56,789 nt of DNA from Faecalibacillus faecis (lineage in GTDB: Bacteria > Bacillota_I > Bacilli_A > Erysipelotrichales > Coprobacillaceae): assembly GCF_003024675.1 (NCBI RefSeq), contig NZ_PYLP01000016.1, forward strand, positions 1-56,789, given 5' to 3'. Shown one piece after another: positions 17,408 through 25,042 of this stretch (the first letter of the stretch is position 1; every line of letters begins with the position of its first letter). A model generated the notes under the pieces. It did no database searches, was not told where the DNA came from, and saw only the letters and a program-made list of their open reading frames with translations. The translations under genes and the position numbers were made by a program.

Positions 17408-17875
17408 TTAAAAAAATGTTTTCATGTATCTTAATAATACCATAATAAAATAACAAAGTACTATACCATCTGTTTTTTTATATTTTAAACATGTTATTAG
17501 TATAAGAAAAAAAACAATTAATAGACTGAGTTTATCTAATATAATAAGAAAAAATAAATCAACACTATAGTATGGAATTAAAAAAGAAGAAATTATTAGT
17601 AGTATTATTCCACCTATCAATTTTTTCAAAATAATTGCATAGTACTTTTTTTTCTCTATTCTTACAGTAATAAAACATTCTAAATTAATATAATAATAAG
17701 TATAATCAATTAAAAACATAATATCAGATACCAGTACTAAAGACATTATAGAAAAATGAATAATATTTAACGGACATCCTTGACTGAGTAAAATATAATA
17801 CTTACTGGTTGGAGTAATCGAATATATAAGTATTTTTAGAACAAAACTCAAACATAAAAATCTATACTTTAGCAC
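17408..17875 (-). CDS. Membrane protein of the secreted-peptide/ABC operon
   Basis: 155 aa with four to five hydrophobic segments and few charged residues apart from VRIEKKKYYAII in the middle. The same short motif (VRIGNKKFDEI and ITRIGYKNFYKK) occurs in the two other membrane proteins of the operon, suggesting three related permease-like subunits. It is the last gene and overlaps the ATPase stop by seven bases. It may be a DUF2705-like ABC permease or an immunity protein. Confidence 0.7.
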   Translation of the reverse strand: MLKYRFLCLSFVLKILIYSITPTSKYYILLSQGCPLNIIHFSIMSLVLVSDIMFLIDYTYYYINLECFITVRIEKKKYYAIILKKLIGGIILLIISSFLIPYYSVDLFFLIILDKLSLLIVFFLILITCLKYKKTDGIVLCYFIMVLLRYMKTFF

Positions 17876-18471
17876 TTTTCTTCTATTTTACCTTTTTTTA
17901 TTTCAAGGACTCTATCAAAAGCTATATTTTCAACTCCGTCATGAGCACATATTATAATTGTTTTTCCTTCTTGCTTCAGCTCTTTTATTAAATTATCAAA
18001 TTGATTCATGCTATCATTATCTAATCCTCTAGTTGGTTCATCTAATAATATTACATTTTGATTTTCCATAACTGATTGAATAATTGCTGCTTTTTGTCGC
18101 ATTCCTAAACTGTATTTTTTTATAGCAATTTTTGAATTAAGATCTAATGAAAATAAATCACAATATTTTTCGCATATATCGTATGAAAATTTATTTTTCA
18201 AATTATATAAAAACTTTAAATTATATAATAATGATTCATTTTCAATAAATGATGGATTCTCAATAACTGCACCTATATTACAGTCTTCACTATAAGTAAT
18301 ATCTCCATCATCTGCTTTTAATATTCCTGCTAATATTTTTAACAAGGTCGTTTTCCCACAACCATTATTTCCAACAATTCTAATCAGTTGTCCTTCATCT
18401 ATATTTAGATTAATATCACTTAAAACTTTAGTTTTGTTAAATTCTTTAGATACATTTTTTAAACAAATCAT
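17869..18471 (-). CDS. ABC transporter ATP-binding protein
   Basis: 200 aa from ATG 18471, six bases after GGAGC. Walker A is GNNGCGKTTLLK, the signature is SLGMRQKAAI (a LSGGQ variant common in bacteriocin-immunity and antibiotic-export ATPases), Walker B is NVILLDEPTRGLD, and a switch His lies in IICAHDG. There is no membrane domain, so it must work with the permease-like proteins on both sides. The product may export, or protect against, the small secreted protein encoded at the head of the operon. Confidence 0.93.
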   Translation of the reverse strand: MICLKNVSKEFNKTKVLSDINLNIDEGQLIRIVGNNGCGKTTLLKILAGILKADDGDITYSEDCNIGAVIENPSFIENESLLYNLKFLYNLKNKFSYDICEKYCDLFSLDLNSKIAIKKYSLGMRQKAAIIQSVMENQNVILLDEPTRGLDNDSMNQFDNLIKELKQEGKTIIICAHDGVENIAFDRVLEIKKGKIEEKC

Positions 18472-18490
18472 GATCAGTTGCTCCTTTAAA

Positions 18491-18991
18491 TTAATAATAG
18501 AATTGAAAAAAGAAAATTTGAATAGCAATATTTATTACAAAAGGTAACAAAAATAATAATGTTTTTAAATATTTATTAGTGGTCTTCGTATACAAAAAAA
18601 TGATTGCCATATATAACGTAAATAAAAAATACTGAATTATGATAAATGTAATATAACGATAATAACTATAAAATTTATTCAAATACAAAAATATAGGTAC
18701 TATATATCCTAATAGTATTGTTAATAGATTTGTTCTGAATAATCTTGATATTACAATCTCATCAAATTTCTTATTTCCAATTCGAACTACAATAAAATTT
18801 TTTATTGAATTATAATAATTGATTGTTTTAAATAACAAACATATATATATATTATTCAAAACAAAAGAAAAGATATTTGAAGTTACAATTAAAACATCTA
18901 CAACAAAAAAATTATTAAATAAATATAGCCATAAAATTAATGAATTTGATAATATAAAAATTAATAAACTTTGTTTTAATGTTTTAACCAT
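18491..18991 (-). CDS. ABC permease-like membrane protein, 166 aa
   Basis: Four to five hydrophobic segments. A cytosolic loop carries VVRIGNKKFDEIVISRLFR, a motif shared in weaker form with the two neighbours. It overlaps the next upstream membrane protein by eight bases and is 19 bases before the ATPase. Likely one of the permease subunits. Confidence 0.7.
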   Translation of the reverse strand: MVKTLKQSLLIFILSNSLILWLYLFNNFFVVDVLIVTSNIFSFVLNNIYICLLFKTINYYNSIKNFIVVRIGNKKFDEIVISRLFRTNLLTILLGYIVPIFLYLNKFYSYYRYITFIIIQYFLFTLYMAIIFLYTKTTNKYLKTLLFLLPFVINIAIQIFFFQFYY

Positions 18992-19778
18992 CGTATTCCA
19001 TCCTATATTTAATGGCTATTGATATTGCTGTAATAGTTAAGATAATATATATAATTGCTGCTATTGAGAAATTCAAAAAACCATACATCATAAATCCCAT
19101 ACCTGGTTGCAATAAGCTTGTTACCATAAGACTTTGACCTATTGTTTTTATTAATTCAGTTGATTCGAATAAATTTTGAATAATAATGCTAAAAATATTA
19201 GATACTAAAATTGTAATAAATAATAATGCTATCGAAGTAAATCTATATAAATAAATATTTTTTACAAATGAACTTAACGAAAATATAAAATAGTTCAATA
19301 TCATTAATCCAAAGGAAGATATTATAATAAATAAAATAAGGTTGGTTAATGGATTACTACTAAATAATTGATATTTAAAAAGTTCAATGTTAGTAGATGT
19401 TCTATAACCATATCGTATCAAACAATACAGTAACATGATTCCATGTAGTAGATAATAGTAGCAGAAGCTTTTTAAACATATTGTTGAAAATTCTTTTTTG
19501 TAAAAATTTTTATATCCTATTCGTGTAATAACATATCTATCAAAATGATTATATATTTTTTTGTAACTATCCATAACACATAACTCATGAAAAATTGCCA
19601 AGAATACTAGTAAAAAAACAATATTCAAGTTTCCATTCCATAAATATAGGTAAATATCTGTAAAAAAATCTTCTTCGACTCCGGTACTCATATAGCTATC
19701 AATAAAAAATATTCCAAATATTACAATAAAAAGAATCATAATGATTTTTTTTAAATTTCTTTTAATCATTAATTTCAC
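18984..19778 (-). CDS. ABC permease-like membrane protein, 264 aa
   Basis: Six hydrophobic segments, starting with a positively charged N-terminus (MIKRNLKKIIMILF). Loop motif YVITRIGYKNFYKKEF near residues 85-100 resembles those in the two smaller membrane proteins of the operon. The layout is that of short ABC-2-type permeases. It comes directly after the gene for the secreted protein (43 bases) and overlaps the next permease gene. Confidence 0.75.
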   Translation of the reverse strand: MKLMIKRNLKKIIMILFIVIFGIFFIDSYMSTGVEEDFFTDIYLYLWNGNLNIVFLLVFLAIFHELCVMDSYKKIYNHFDRYVITRIGYKNFYKKEFSTICLKSFCYYYLLHGIMLLYCLIRYGYRTSTNIELFKYQLFSSNPLTNLILFIIISSFGLMILNYFIFSLSSFVKNIYLYRFTSIALLFITILVSNIFSIIIQNLFESTELIKTIGQSLMVTSLLQPGMGFMMYGFLNFSIAAIIYIILTITAISIAIKYRMEYDG

Positions 19779-19821
19779 CTCTCTAATAGAAGTAAAGGAA
19801 AGTAGTTTTAATAATAGTTAT

Positions 19822-20229
19822 TTAATTGTCAGCTGAGAATTTTATAGAAATTCTTGTTCCAGCAGATGGTTCGTAATTTGATCCACATACTCTAGCTTTT
19901 ACAGATGAAATTGTTTTTTTCGCATTAGCATCTGTGTAATGAATTCTTGTTTGATTATTTAAATAAATTTGATAATATGATTTTGAAATTCTTCCACCCT
20001 TATAAAAATCTCCATATTTCGCAAAAGTTGAGTTATCTACTGTTTTTTCTATATATCCATAACTACATGTTTTTGTTTTATTTTTTGAAGCTGAAGTAGG
20101 ACTACTCATAGCACCCCAAGATGGTACAGTTAACGATTCTGATGAACTCCATGATAATGCAGAAGTGCTTCCTAAAAACATTAAGCACATTACAAATGAT
20201 AATGTAATAGTTGTTATTATTTTTTTCAT
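19822..20229 (-). CDS. Secreted small protein, candidate bacteriocin-like product
   Basis: 135 aa from ATG 20229, chosen because GAGGAG lies ten bases before; an upstream ATG at 20262 has no such site. The N-terminus is a signal peptide (MKKIITTITLSF ... GSTSALS), with cleavage expected near residue 26. The mature part of ~109 residues is Ser/Thr/Tyr-rich with two Cys (TKTCSYGYI and ARVCGSNY), which may form a disulfide. Size, Sec signal and the following ABC genes recall the lactococcin 972 and DUF2712-type loci, but I do not recognise the sequence. It heads an operon convergent with the agr operon, so it is the natural candidate target of that quorum-sensing module. Confidence 0.75.
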   Translation of the reverse strand: MKKIITTITLSFVMCLMFLGSTSALSWSSSESLTVPSWGAMSSPTSASKNKTKTCSYGYIEKTVDNSTFAKYGDFYKGGRISKSYYQIYLNNQTRIHYTDANAKKTISSVKARVCGSNYEPSAGTRISIKFSADN

Positions 20230-20305
20230 ATTAGTTTTTCTCCTCTTCTTACTTTCCTTCACAACTTCATTATTATTTATCTATAAAAAGAAGTAAACAC
20301 AACTT

Positions 20306-20334
20306 GTTCAACAGGTATGATTTATGTTTAACAT
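20306..20334 (-). promoter_or_regulatory. Candidate LytTR (AgrA-like) binding repeats before the secreted-protein gene
   Basis: On the minus strand ATGTTAAAC (20334-20326) and CTGTTGAAC (20314-20306) are nine-base direct repeats spaced 20 bases start to start, about two helical turns, the arrangement bound by AgrA-type LytTR dimers. They lie about 80-105 bases before the start codon. The match is by eye and AT-rich DNA produces such pairs by chance. Confidence 0.45.
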
Positions 20335-20476
20335 GCAATTTTATGTCTAAAAATATATGATTAAATCTCCAAAATTATTTTTAGTTTTACTTTATTCAAT
20401 TAAATATATTAAATTCTAACAATCAAATAAGTAGCATATTTTTATATAGTGCAACCTTCTATTTTCTTATATAAAT

Positions 20477-20510
20477 AAAAAGAGAACAAAATTAGCAATT
20501 GTTCTCTTTT
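20477..20510 (-). terminator. Terminator of the immA operon
   Basis: Perfect 12-base arms AAAAGAGAACAA (20477-20488) and TTGTTCTCTTTT (20499-20510). On the minus strand it ends the unit that stops at 20562. Confidence 0.8.
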
Positions 20511-20561
20511 TTCTTAAACTTTTCTTTTATAATAGCCATATTAATATAAACAAAACCAAAA

Positions 20562-21026
20562 TTAGTTATTACCATCTTTCTCTTTTGATAAATCATCTCG
20601 AACGGCTTTATCATACGTTTGAATATTTTTAATGATTTCACTAATTTGCTCCGTTTCTTTTGGATTGAATAAGTACTCTACTATCTTTGTTGGAATAACA
20701 ATAATTGCACTAATAAATGAAATAACTGCTGAAATTGTTGCCAACGGTTCATTACGGAATGCAATAATACAAACCACAACAGCAATTATAACAAAAATAG
20801 CAATCATTGAATATATAACATATTTTTTCTTTATTCTATTTTCGTTTAAAGTTTCTTCTAAATATTTAGAATAATTATTTAGTATTTTTGTATATACTTT
20901 ATTTCTCTCATCTAATTCTTTTTCATCTTTTCTATTATGTGGTAGTTCATCTATAGAGTCAGCATTTTCTAATTCTTCTGAATCAAAATCTTCAGAAAAA
21001 TCATTTAGTCTATTTTCATTAGACAT
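20562..21026 (-). CDS. Two-TM protein partnered with the ImmA-like protease
   Basis: 154 aa. The first ~60 residues are strongly acidic (DFSEDFDSEELENADSIDEL). Two hydrophobic segments follow (YSMIAIFVIIAVVVCIIAF and an ISAVISFISAIIVIPT stretch), then a charged helical tail. It overlaps the immA-like gene by eight bases, so the two are coupled. No known family recognised; the acidic cytosolic N-terminus might be a cleavage target or sensor for the protease. Confidence 0.65.
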   Translation of the reverse strand: MSNENRLNDFSEDFDSEELENADSIDELPHNRKDEKELDERNKVYTKILNNYSKYLEETLNENRIKKKYVIYSMIAIFVIIAVVVCIIAFRNEPLATISAVISFISAIIVIPTKIVEYLFNPKETEQISEIIKNIQTYDKAVRDDLSKEKDGNN

Positions 21027-21624
21027 TTAATACTTCCTTCATTCGTATACGAACAGCAGTTTTAGGTGCATTAAACGTATCAGATAACCCTTGAACAATA
21101 ATATTCTTATCATCTATATTATTAGATAATTCTGAGTAAGCTTCTTTAAAAGATTCCTTTGGCATTAATAAAGAAGCAGCAAAACGATTTGCTCTCATTT
21201 CTTTAGCATTAATAGCCTCATTTGTTCTATACGTATTTGAATATTCATTATGAGCATTACTTTCATAATCATAAATATAATGTGCTAACTCATGACATAA
21301 AGTAAAAAGAATATGTTCATCTGTATCCTGATTATTTAAAATAATAACCTTATCACTTTTATATCGATTAACTAATTTTTTAGAAATACCAATTGTTCCT
21401 GAAAGATTTCTATCTTTGAATTTTGCTGTATAGATTTTAAATCCCATTATTTTAGCAAGTTCTATAATCGGTACTTTTCTTTTATCCAATTTCAAGTTAT
21501 AATTCGGATTACTCAAAAAATCGTTTAGTAAAGCTTCAGCATCATCATCGATTTGACTACTATCAAAATAATTGGAAAAATCATAATTATGTTCTTGCTT
21601 ATATTTTTCAATTTCAATGCACAT
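21019..21624 (-). CDS. ImmA/IrrE-family metallopeptidase
   Basis: 201 aa from ATG 21624, seven bases after AAAGGAGATGATTT. The zinc motif is LCHELAHYIYD, with a downstream glutamate in KEMRANRFAASLLMP, the standard ImmA/IrrE pattern. In ICEBs1 and phages ImmA cleaves the ImmR repressor after DNA damage and so triggers excision. Here no ImmR-type gene is adjacent; the XRE proteins at 14181-14788 are the nearest candidates. A palindromic operator overlaps its promoter region. Confidence 0.92.
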   Translation of the reverse strand: MCIEIEKYKQEHNYDFSNYFDSSQIDDDAEALLNDFLSNPNYNLKLDKRKVPIIELAKIMGFKIYTAKFKDRNLSGTIGISKKLVNRYKSDKVIILNNQDTDEHILFTLCHELAHYIYDYESNAHNEYSNTYRTNEAINAKEMRANRFAASLLMPKESFKEAYSELSNNIDDKNIIVQGLSDTFNAPKTAVRIRMKEVLNV

Positions 21625-21647
21625 CCAAATCATCTCCTTTCACCTCC

Positions 21648-21668
21648 ACCAAGATTATATATCTTGGT
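21648..21668 (-). promoter_or_regulatory. Palindromic operator upstream of the immA-like gene
   Basis: ACCAAGAT-TATAT-ATCTTGGT: perfect eight-base arms with a five-base centre, 24 bases before the start codon. A dimeric repressor, probably XRE-type, is expected to bind. Confidence 0.7.
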
Positions 21669-22014
21669 TAACAAAAAAAATGTAAAACGAATGCATTACT
21701 TATAGTGATTGACAACGGCTATACGTGTTTAATAATTTCTAGTATATTACCATTAAAGTTTTACAAATTAATTATTGAGGAAACATCTCTAATATCATTA
21801 TTGATTATATCAAGAATTAACGGAGTTGTAAATATACCAGAAAATCGTGAATATGTAAAGAAAAATTTTTATTTTATTCCATTTTTACTTAATTTTATTT
21901 TAAATCAATAAAATTTCAAGAGAATTTATTAATTTTTAACATAAAAAAACTTCTCTCTAATGAAGAAGCTTTCCTTAAAAAAATTTACTATTTATTAATA
22001 ATAGCCTATATTTT
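21669..22014. other. Gene-poor stretch between immA and the SLATT-like gene
   Basis: A plus-strand frame at 21705-21911 is hydrophobic and isoleucine-rich, has no ribosome binding site and is not called. TTGACA at 21708-21713 on the plus strand could be a -35 box, but no gene follows. A weak hairpin near 21950-21972 may end the neighbouring transcript. Nothing else is visible. Confidence 0.35.
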
Positions 22015-22473
22015 TTAATTATCTTTTGATGTATATCGTATATTTTTTGCTGCATCCATATCATATTTATTATTAAGCTTTAGTTCTATTTCTTTAACCA
22101 TTAACGTTGTAGTTTTTACAAATAATTTGAAGTTTTTACTATTGTTTTTTGATGAATAACAGCCGCACATATTATGATACAGATAGTATTCCATATCTAA
22201 ATTTGTAATAACTATATTTAATAAATTTAGCTTATAATCAAATTTATTAAACTTAATATAAAACTCTGTAAAAGATATAATTGCAGTTAAAATAATTACC
22301 AGACCTCCATTTAAAAAATTCCAAAAAGTGAAAACTGGTATCAACAATAATGATATTGCTCTTATATAAGAACTTATTTTTAAACACTTTTTCATAGAAT
22401 TTTCTTGATCAATATAATCATCCCTTGTTTTTGTTAAGTCATTCAAAAATTTTATTTCTATATCTTTGTTCAT
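22015..22473 (-). CDS. Small two-TM protein, possibly SLATT/DUF4231-like
   Basis: 152 aa. Residues ~1-30 are charged (TKTRDDYIDQENSMKK), followed by two hydrophobic helices around 35-75 and a cytosolic helical part with MCGCYSS and a long helix VKTTTLMVKEIELKLNNKY. This layout resembles SLATT-type membrane proteins, which are pore-forming effectors predicted in conflict systems. The match is by architecture only. It overlaps the stop of the preceding gene (ATGA), so it is co-translated with the 63-aa basic protein. Confidence 0.5.
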   Translation of the reverse strand: MNKDIEIKFLNDLTKTRDDYIDQENSMKKCLKISSYIRAISLLLIPVFTFWNFLNGGLVIILTAIISFTEFYIKFNKFDYKLNLLNIVITNLDMEYYLYHNMCGCYSSKNNSKNFKLFVKTTTLMVKEIELKLNNKYDMDAAKNIRYTSKDN

Positions 22474-22661
22474 TTATTACTTCCTGAATTCGATTGAGAA
22501 CCATTTGAACCATTTGGTTCAAAGACCGGTGGATACCTATTTTTATTATTATTACCTGGTAATCTTCTACTATGATGTATCCTACCATTTCTTGAAGGTG
22601 CTTCATAATCATCACGTTTTTTTGTTGGTTGTTTTCTTTTTTCTGCTACTGCAATTGCCAT
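22470..22661 (-). CDS. Small basic low-complexity protein, 63 aa
   Basis: ATG 22661 lies behind GGGAGGAATATTCG, a strong site. The product is rich in Lys, Arg, Asn, Ser and Pro (KRKQPTKKRDDYEAP ... PNGSNGSQSNSGSNK), probably unstructured, with no known family. Its stop overlaps the start of the two-TM protein, an arrangement seen in toxin-antitoxin and effector pairs; no function can be assigned. Confidence 0.6.
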   Translation of the reverse strand: MAIAVAEKRKQPTKKRDDYEAPSRNGRIHHSRRLPGNNNKNRYPPVFEPNGSNGSQSNSGSNK

Positions 22662-23011
22662 CGAATATTCCTCCCTTTTTTATTTAATAGTAAAAATATC
22701 AATCGTTTTAAATAATAAAAAATAATCGCACCTACTTTTTTATTAAATATGACTTTTTTCTATTTTTTTCTTGTTTATATTAATATTACAATTGCGCTGT
22801 TACAAAAAAAAGATTAATTGATTAAGTGGTTAAAAATCCGTTTAACATGCATGAATACCAACTACAATTGTTAACCGATTTATCACTTATATTATATTTA
22901 TACAATTAATAATTACTTTTCTGTAATAATTTTTAGGCAACTAGTTACAGGGATGTCTTAACTGCACCATCCCTATGCACTTATATAATTACAGTTATCC
23001 CAAGATAAAGA
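22662..23011. other. Intergenic region with two inverted-repeat structures
   Basis: Around 22826-22900, TAAGTGGTTAAAAATCCG and a later GTTAACCGATTTATCACTTA form an imperfect long inverted repeat. At 22949-22974, AGGGATG and CATCCCT are perfect arms with a 12-base loop but no T run. It lies after the last conjugation gene; the structures could be a terminator, an operator or part of a replication origin. Confidence 0.45.
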
Positions 23012-23269
23012 TCAATTAAAAAAATACATGTTAGATGTATTTCCATTGTTTTCCCTTTTTCTTGGGATTTTTATTATGAGTTCTTCTTCTACAAGTATCT
23101 TTATTTGCTTTCTTACTGTTCTTTCCGAAAGTCCTGTATCATTGACAATTGTTCTAACTGATGGGAAACACGACCATGTTTTCCTGTTTGCATATCGTAG
23201 TAATGCTCTATAAACCATTCTTCCTGCTGGAGTTACATTGGCACTTGATACTTTTGTATAAAAATACAT
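23012..23269 (-). CDS. Winged-helix (HTH_36-type) DNA-binding protein
   Basis: 85 aa from ATG 23269 (AAGGATT before it; an alternative start at 23302 overlaps the coupling-protein gene). It contains MVYRALLRYANRKTWSCF, then PSVRTIVNDTGLSERTVRK and a wing with IIKIPRKRENNGNTSN, the pattern of the winged helix used by replication initiators and phage regulators (PSVRTIA...SERTV). It is last in the transfer operon, directly after the coupling protein, and may control mobilisation or replication of the excised element. Confidence 0.75.
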   Translation of the reverse strand: MYFYTKVSSANVTPAGRMVYRALLRYANRKTWSCFPSVRTIVNDTGLSERTVRKQIKILVEEELIIKIPRKRENNGNTSNMYFFN

Positions 23270-23276
23270 ATAATCC

Positions 23277-25016
23277 TTATTCAACTTTGACACCCGCCTC
23301 ATTTATTATTTTTTTAAGATCAAATTTTATATTGTCATCTTTTTCAAACCTATATTTTAAAATTGATGTGATCTTATTTATATCTGCATATTTAACTTCT
23401 CTTTGCACTCTCTGATTGACTTGATATTCCTTGTCCAACTTTATCTTCCACTTAATGAATAATCTTAATACTGTTTTCATTGGATGCATTCCTGTCTTCA
23501 TCAAAATAAAATGACCCTTTGGCATACTCTTTAATTCATCTGTTGTCATAAGAGGTCTTTCTATCATTTGTAAAGACTGTGATGGATCATTTTTCCCTTT
23601 ACTAACTGATCCACTCATAACAGTCTTTGATCCAAGATTTTCACTCATTACTTTCGCTGTTTCTGAATTAGGTGCAAAACCGCCAAATAGTGTATCCTGA
23701 CAGTTATCCACAATAATACTCGCTCCTTCTTTTCCATAATTCTTTTCTAACTGTGCTAATGATTGAATTATTGCTACTATGGAAATATTTCTTGATCTCG
23801 ATGCCGAAAACATCATTTCTGCTGATTCGATTTTAGGGATAGTTCCAATTTCATCTAGATACATAATGACCTTTCTTTTTAATCTTCCACCCTGACTATC
23901 AGCACAAGCCAACATTTCACGATAATACTGTTGAATAAAAAGAGAAATCAAAAAGTGTTTTGTGTTATCTTCTTCAGGCATTACTAAAAAGATTGCAGAT
24001 TTTTCACTGCAGAATTTTTCTATGTCAACTGTAGTTTCAAAACATAATATCTGTTCAATTTCAGAATCAATAAATGCATTTAAACGTGATAAAACAGTAG
24101 AAAGAACAGACATCATTGCCTGTTCTCCTGTATTCAAAGCAGCTCCAGCAAACCACTTTGCTTTATGGTTATCAGGCAAATAATCAAGCAAGATCTGAAA
24201 CTGTGTTTTCCCTTTTATTCCAGAAGGTTTCAACAGATCCTGAACAAGTTTAAATACACTGACGATATGTCTTTCTCCATCATCACAAAATTCAGAAATA
24301 ATTAAAATGATACTTGTAAGAAGTCCCTCTGCCGAATCATAAAAGAATGAATTCTGACCATAGCTCGATGCACTTTCTCCATCAGAAAAAATAATTGTTT
24401 TAGCAATTATTTTGGCGTACTTTTCTGTCTTGGCTTTTAAAGACAAATCATTTCTGTTTTGTTTGTACTGATCCATATATTTATTGACCATATGAAGCAT
24501 ATTGTTCCCATCTGAAAAAAGGGGGTTTCTTAAGTCAATAACTGAAATATTGTACCCATAATAATCATGAGCAATTCCACCATAATTACGATACAGATCA
24601 CCTTTTGTATCCGTTGTTATAAAAGAGACACCACTGGCACAGGCATATTCTAAATTTGGATATAAAAAATGGGCTGTTTTTCCAACACCAGCAGCACCAA
24701 TCATCAATAAATGAATATCATCACAATCAACATATCCAAATGTTTTTCCAAAGTTTATTTTACTTCCTACAACCAATCCCTGTGATTTCGGAAGATCAAT
24801 ACCTTTTCTCCAATTCACACTGTCAAATTCAATATATTTCAAACTTTGATGAACCTCTTTATCTGTCGCAAATCGAGCTGTTCCATATTGTCCATCACCG
24901 ACTGTTTTCGATTTGATCTTATTCAGATTATAGTTTCCATTAAAATACATAGCACATCCTATAAAAAGAAAGAATAAAATACCAAACGCTATAAATATTC
25001 CTTGTGATTTTGTCAT
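23277..25016 (-). CDS. VirD4/TraG-type conjugative coupling protein
   Basis: 579 aa. An N-terminal membrane helix (residues 5-27) precedes GQYGTARFATDKE, a signature of Firmicute VirD4 proteins. Walker A is GAAGVGKTA near residue 130, followed by VSFITTDTKGDLYRNYG; Walker B is VIMYLDEIGTIP near residue 390; and SRSRNISIVAIIQSLAQLEKNYG matches the conserved TraG C-terminal region. It links the relaxosome to the secretion channel at the membrane. It follows the toprim gene by 26 bases in the transfer operon. Confidence 0.95.
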   Translation of the reverse strand: MTKSQGIFIAFGILFFLFIGCAMYFNGNYNLNKIKSKTVGDGQYGTARFATDKEVHQSLKYIEFDSVNWRKGIDLPKSQGLVVGSKINFGKTFGYVDCDDIHLLMIGAAGVGKTAHFLYPNLEYACASGVSFITTDTKGDLYRNYGGIAHDYYGYNISVIDLRNPLFSDGNNMLHMVNKYMDQYKQNRNDLSLKAKTEKYAKIIAKTIIFSDGESASSYGQNSFFYDSAEGLLTSIILIISEFCDDGERHIVSVFKLVQDLLKPSGIKGKTQFQILLDYLPDNHKAKWFAGAALNTGEQAMMSVLSTVLSRLNAFIDSEIEQILCFETTVDIEKFCSEKSAIFLVMPEEDNTKHFLISLFIQQYYREMLACADSQGGRLKRKVIMYLDEIGTIPKIESAEMMFSASRSRNISIVAIIQSLAQLEKNYGKEGASIIVDNCQDTLFGGFAPNSETAKVMSENLGSKTVMSGSVSKGKNDPSQSLQMIERPLMTTDELKSMPKGHFILMKTGMHPMKTVLRLFIKWKIKLDKEYQVNQRVQREVKYADINKITSILKYRFEKDDNIKFDLKKIINEAGVKVE

Positions 25017-25042
25017 TGTTTTTTCTCACCTTCTTCACCTAT

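Noticed and set aside
21705-21911. Plus-strand ORF of 68 codons near the immA operator
   Set aside because: Isoleucine-rich AT-driven frame with GTG start and no ribosome binding site.
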